15,526 nucleotides of DNA from Oscillospiraceae bacterium (GTDB lineage: Bacteria; Bacillota_A; Clostridia; Oscillospirales; JAAYXM01). The notes beneath the pieces were generated by a model that worked only from the letters and a program-made list of their open reading frames with translations, was not told the origin of the DNA and did not search any database. Made by a program: the position numbers and the translations under genes. Position 1 is the first letter of the stretch, and every line of letters begins with the position of its first letter. The stretch lies in NCBI GenBank assembly GCA_017532355.1, contig JAFXJK010000075.1, positions 1 through 15,526 of the forward strand, read 5' to 3'. Below, in pieces: positions 13,011-15,526 of the stretch.

Positions 13011-14238
13011 TTGGTTCACACTCCGTTCTGTACATACTTGCAAGGCCGCCTTCCGACGTCTCGCGATATCGGCAGGATAAATCTCTGCCCGTTTCATACA
13101 TAGTCTTTATGACCATATCAAAAGATATTTTTCTGCTTTCGTAAAGCATTTCCGCAAGAGAAACGGCATCAACTGCCCTCATTGCCGCAACGGCGTTTCT
13201 TTCAATGCAAGGTATCTGTACCAGCCCTTTTACGGGGTCGCAGGTGAGTCCGAGGTGATGCTCAAGAGCTATTTCAGCGGCGCATTCCGTCTGCTTTATG
13301 TCAAGACCCTTGAGGTAGGAAAGCGCAGCTGCAGCCATGGTGCAGGCGGTTCCTATTTCTGCCTGACATCCGCATTCCGCACCGCTTATTGAGGCGTTGC
13401 GCTTTACGAGGTTACCCACGATTCCGGCTACTGCCAGAGCCGAGATTATTTCATCGTCTGAAAAACCGAGCTCCTGCTGCTTGAACATGAGCACGGCAGG
13501 CAAAACTCCGGAAGCACCGCAGGTGGGCGCGGTTACCATCATTTCGCCGTTTGCGTTTTCTTCGCTTGCGGCATAAGCGTAGGCAGATAAAAGATATATT
13601 TCTTTTTCGTGCCCGAACGGTTTGGAAAATCCTTTTTTCAGAAGTATCCCGGCTCTTCTTTTAATATTCAGTCCGCCGGGAATTGTGCCTTCTTTGGAAA
13701 GACCCGAGTTTACCGTAGCTTTCATCTGTGCCCAGACGGATTTGAGATAGTCCTTTATATCCGGGAAGTCGAAGAAAAAAACGTAATCTGCAAGGGAAAT
13801 ATTATTTTCTCTGCAATAAGCTTCGATGTCGGCAAAGGAAGTGTGTTTGTATAAAATTTCGGATTGCCCGACTTTTTCACCGTCAAACTCAATTGCGCCA
13901 CCGCCGACACTGCATACGGTTTTTGTGCACAGCACCTTTCCGTTTTCTATCGCTGTGATTTCCATTGTGTTGGGGTGGGAGAGTATATCGGTTTCTTCGT
14001 CGAAAATTATCTCACAGTTTTTGCCGGAAAGAGTCTCTTTTATGGCATAGTCCGTCCTGTGCCCTATTCCCGTTTTGGCAAGCGAACCGTAAAGCACTAT
14101 GCGGAAAGAGTCGGCTTGCGGATACTCTTCAAGTACTGCTTTGCAGGCGCCGGCAGGCCCCATGGTGTGAGAGCTTGAGGGTCCTCTGCCTATGCGGTAT
14201 ATTTCTTTTATGCTGTGCATACCGTTGATGTTTTCCAT
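12991..14238 (-). CDS. sdaA: L-serine dehydratase (ammonia-lyase), single-chain iron-sulfur type
   Basis: Converts L-serine to pyruvate and ammonia using an oxygen-labile [4Fe-4S] cluster. The product has 415 residues with both parts on one chain: an N-terminal beta-subunit-like domain (about 1-140, with GPSSSHTMGP at 19-28) and a C-terminal catalytic domain (about 165-400). Cluster ligands C291 (CGCQ), C333 (LTCDP) and C344 (PCIERNA) are spaced 42 and 11 apart, exactly as C343, C385 and C396 of the Legionella enzyme. The end GGLASMYRTEC places C407 where the 'tail' cysteine that blocks the cluster should be, but eight residues follow it. The chain is about 40 residues shorter than the E. coli form and has no ACT domain. 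The ATG follows AAAGGA by eight bases and the TetR gene by 20. Bacillus and many clostridia split this enzyme into SdaAA and SdaAB. Confidence 0.93.
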   Translation of the reverse strand: MENINGMHSIKEIYRIGRGPSSSHTMGPAGACKAVLEEYPQADSFRIVLYGSLAKTGIGHRTDYAIKETLSGKNCEIIFDEETDILSHPNTMEITAIENGKVLCTKTVCSVGGGAIEFDGEKVGQSEILYKHTSFADIEAYCRENNISLADYVFFFDFPDIKDYLKSVWAQMKATVNSGLSKEGTIPGGLNIKRRAGILLKKGFSKPFGHEKEIYLLSAYAYAASEENANGEMMVTAPTCGASGVLPAVLMFKQQELGFSDDEIISALAVAGIVGNLVKRNASISGAECGCQAEIGTACTMAAAALSYLKGLDIKQTECAAEIALEHHLGLTCDPVKGLVQIPCIERNAVAAMRAVDAVSLAEMLYESRKISFDMVIKTMYETGRDLSCRYRETSEGGLASMYRTECEPSEHFQD

Positions 14239-14258
14239 AATCAGAATCCTTTACCGCG

Positions 14259-14870
14259 CTATTTATCGGCGTTTGCGATATACTTTGTGAGAACGTCTGC
14301 AATATGCTCTGCGCGTTTTTTAAGTTCATCCTCTGTGTCGAGGTTCTTGTGCGTAAGCCGTGATATGGTATGAATGTTAGAAAAGGCTGAGAAGCAGAAG
14401 ACGTTAAAAGAATGCGCGACCTGCTCAACGTCAAGCTTTTCACTTATCATACCCTTTTTGATACCGTCACAAAGAAGCTTTTTGATACCTGCAAAAAGCT
14501 GTATATCAACCTTATCCATATAGGATGCATTATTGAGGTTTTCCCAAAGAACGAGGTTTACGAAAGAACGGTTTTTGGTAAGAAAATCAAAATACTGGAG
14601 AATAACATTATGCAGGGTTTCAATGCCCTCATATTCGCTTTCAAAAAGCACCGTTTCGTATTCGGCATAATGTCCGTACACTAAGGCAAGTATGGTGCTG
14701 TACAAATTCTCTTTGCTTGCATAGTGGGCATAAATGAGCTGCTTGTTGACGCCTGCACGCCGAGCGATATCGTCAACCTTTGTGGCTGCGAAGCCGTTTG
14801 CGGAAAATTCCGCTTCCGCGGCGGCAAGGATTTTTCTTTTTGTAATTTCGGTCTTTTCGCTCTGAAGCAT
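14259..14870 (-). CDS. TetR/AcrR family transcriptional regulator, probable autorepressor
   Basis: The product has 203 residues from the ATG at 14870. That start is chosen because AGAGGTGA (14879-14886) lies eight bases upstream; an in-frame GTG at 14882 falls inside this site. Residues about 8-55 form the TetR helix-turn-helix: KRKILAAAEAEFSANGFAAT, then KVDDIARRAGVNKQLIYAHY and the closing ASKENLYSTI. The remaining 150 residues are helical, with little conservation, as expected of the ligand and dimer domain; they contain several cysteines and phenylalanines (NVFCFSAFSNI). It is the first gene of a five-gene operon and lies directly behind a palindrome of TetR-operator form, so it probably represses its own operon until an inducer, perhaps the substrate or product of the pathway, binds. 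Control of the divergent gene at 15022 is possible but less likely from the operator position. Confidence 0.92.
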   Translation of the reverse strand: MLQSEKTEITKRKILAAAEAEFSANGFAATKVDDIARRAGVNKQLIYAHYASKENLYSTILALVYGHYAEYETVLFESEYEGIETLHNVILQYFDFLTKNRSFVNLVLWENLNNASYMDKVDIQLFAGIKKLLCDGIKKGMISEKLDVEQVAHSFNVFCFSAFSNIHTISRLTHKNLDTEDELKKRAEHIADVLTKYIANADK

Positions 14871-14878
14871 AAGAATTG

Positions 14879-14886
14879 TCACCTCT
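14879..14886 (-). promoter_or_regulatory. Ribosome binding site that fixes the TetR start
   Basis: AGAGGTGA on the minus strand, eight bases before the ATG at 14870. It contains the alternative GTG at 14882-14880, which rules that codon out as a likely start. Confidence 0.75.
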
Positions 14887-14894
14887 CATAAAAA

Positions 14895-14910
14895 AACCAA
14901 CTGGTTAGTT
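14895..14910. promoter_or_regulatory. TetR-type operator palindrome
   Basis: AACCAAC-TG-GTTAGTT (14895-14910): two 7-bp half-sites matching at six of seven positions across a 2-bp centre, a form common for TetR-family operators. It begins about ten bases downstream of the -10 of the operon promoter (14920-14925), covering roughly +3 to +18, where a bound dimer would block transcription. It is about 50 bp upstream of the promoter of the divergent gene. Confidence 0.65.
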
Positions 14911-14919
14911 ACTTTTCAT

Positions 14920-14948
14920 ATTGTAATACTCTTTTCACTGAAAGTCAA
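14920..14948 (-). promoter_or_regulatory. Promoter of the TetR operon
   Basis: On the minus strand TTGACT (14948-14943) and TACAAT (14925-14920), each 5 of 6 consensus bases, are exactly 17 bp apart. The start point should be near 14913, next to the operator, leaving a leader of about 43 bases before the TetR ATG. No other promoter is visible inside the operon, where genes overlap or lie within 20 bp. Confidence 0.75.
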
Positions 14949-14961
14949 TACAAATAACAGC

Positions 14962-14990
14962 TTTACTTTTCTTTTTTTCTTATGTAAAAT
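14962..14990 (+). promoter_or_regulatory. Promoter of the divergent gene at 15022
   Basis: TTTACT (14962-14967) and TAAAAT (14985-14990) are 17 bp apart, placing the start point near 14997 and leaving a 25-base leader before the ATG. The two divergent promoters do not overlap; 14 bp separate their -35 boxes. Confidence 0.55.
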
Positions 14991-15021
14991 ATAAGAAGAA
15001 AAACAAAGCGAGGTTTTTAAA

Positions 15022-15526
15022 ATGAAACTGACTTTCTATACACCGTCATATAAGGATGCCGAAGGATTTGGTGGCGCAAGTTTTGGCTTTGCAGGGGATG
15101 AGAATGAAAATCTCACTCTCGCAAAGAGCTTTCCCGAGGATGTCGAGGGCGTTTCCGTCTGCGGTTCTTACAGAGATATTCTGGAGAATATTCCAAAAGG
15201 AAGGTGGCAGGCAGGTATTGTCCTTCTCGGCAACGCAGGCGGCGAGAATGAGTTTGTCCGTGCGCTGTCTGAAAAGGTATCAGCTCCGCTCGTCGGAGGC
15301 GCAGGCGCAATTTGTCCGAAAACGGGAGAGAGTGCGCTTATCACGGGAAGAGGCGAGGCGGCAGTTTTCCTGATTTCCGATGACCGCTTCGAGGTTTCGG
15401 TAAAGAGTGAGAATGTCCATTACGACATCCTCGGTGAGCATAAAATATCTTTTTCGGGAAGATATATTGACACAATTGACGGCGAGGATGCGCTTGTGTG
15501 GTATAACGGCCAAAGAAAAAAGCTCG
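15022..15526 (+). CDS. Start of an uncharacterised protein, possibly FIST-like (cut by window end)
   Basis: An open frame runs from ATG 15022 without a stop to the last base, giving at least 168 residues. CGAGG (15009-15013) lies eight bases upstream and a good promoter before it. It starts MKLTFYTPSYKDAEGFGGAS, without a signal peptide. The pattern of residues about 70-135, with AGIVLLGNAGGENEFVRAL, then APLVGGAGAICPKTG and GRGEAAVFLIS, resembles the repeated beta-strand and glycine pattern of FIST sensory domains, which bind small ligands such as amino acids. This is a weak resemblance by eye. It is divergent from the TetR operon; if it were an amino-acid sensor the pairing with a serine-degrading operon would make sense, but that is inference. 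The 3' end is outside the window. Confidence 0.6.
   Translation, partial: MKLTFYTPSYKDAEGFGGASFGFAGDENENLTLAKSFPEDVEGVSVCGSYRDILENIPKGRWQAGIVLLGNAGGENEFVRALSEKVSAPLVGGAGAICPKTGESALITGRGEAAVFLISDDRFEVSVKSENVHYDILGEHKISFSGRYIDTIDGEDALVWYNGQRKKL

Noticed and set aside
14495..14763. Minus-strand TetR-gene region as a second, shorter coding frame on the plus strand
   Set aside because: The plus-strand frames here have no ribosome binding site and lie inside a clear TetR gene.
15056..15373. Plus-strand frame of 105 codons inside the last gene
   Set aside because: It is out of frame with the open gene starting at 15022, has no ribosome binding site, and its Arg/Ser-rich translation is typical of a shadow frame.

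Overview
The window looks like chromosomal DNA of a Gram-positive, Clostridia-type anaerobe, probably from a gut-like habitat. The evidence is AGGAGG-type ribosome binding sites before most genes, sigma-A-type promoters with 17-bp spacers, a Cthe_2159-type lipoprotein, an oxygen-sensitive iron-sulfur L-serine dehydratase, and many cytoplasmic glycan-active enzymes. Genus cannot be given from the sequence. Base composition and codon use look even throughout, with no sign of a foreign block except perhaps the extreme left edge.

Layout. (1) 1-330 is non-coding. On the minus strand it holds a consensus promoter and, five bases after its expected start point, the 5' half of a tRNA-Ser(CGA). The tRNA identity is lost right after the anticodon loop, and the sequence then runs into unrelated, inverted-repeat-rich DNA up to the window edge. 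On the plus strand it holds a TTGACA promoter for the first operon. (2) 331-3093: two genes, 12 bp apart, for a predicted TIM-barrel glycosidase and a five-bladed beta-propeller glycosidase; then a strong terminator. (3) 3202-5319: a third glycan enzyme (GH20-type N-terminal domain plus TIM barrel) with its own promoter and terminator. (4) 5422-6204: a NagD-type HAD phosphatase with its own promoter and terminator. (5) 6241-7755, minus strand: a secreted Cthe_2159-type beta-helix lipoprotein. (6) 7885-8097: a 70-residue protein of unknown function. (7) 8193-9551: a MATE efflux protein whose promoter lies inside an inverted repeat and whose mRNA should begin in a GC-rich hairpin. (8) 9623-14870, minus strand: a tightly packed five-gene operon in the order TetR regulator, L-serine dehydratase, M20 amidohydrolase, SDR-type NAD-binding protein, DapA/NanA-type aldolase, with overlapping gene ends and a TetR-type operator at its promoter. 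(9) 15022 to the end: the start of a divergent gene, perhaps of the FIST type, cut by the window edge.

How they may work together (inference). The three glycan enzymes lack signal peptides and would process imported oligosaccharides in the cytoplasm; no transporter is present in the window. The only secreted carbohydrate-related protein is the lipoprotein. The TetR operon looks like a self-repressed catabolic unit: a hydrolase could release an amino acid such as serine from an N-acyl or amide precursor, serine dehydratase would turn serine into pyruvate, and the SDR and aldolase would act on a keto-acid or sugar-acid part. Its substrate is unknown, and it is the best candidate here for an undescribed pathway. 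The most unusual non-coding signal is the promoter-bearing tRNA-Ser half at the left edge.
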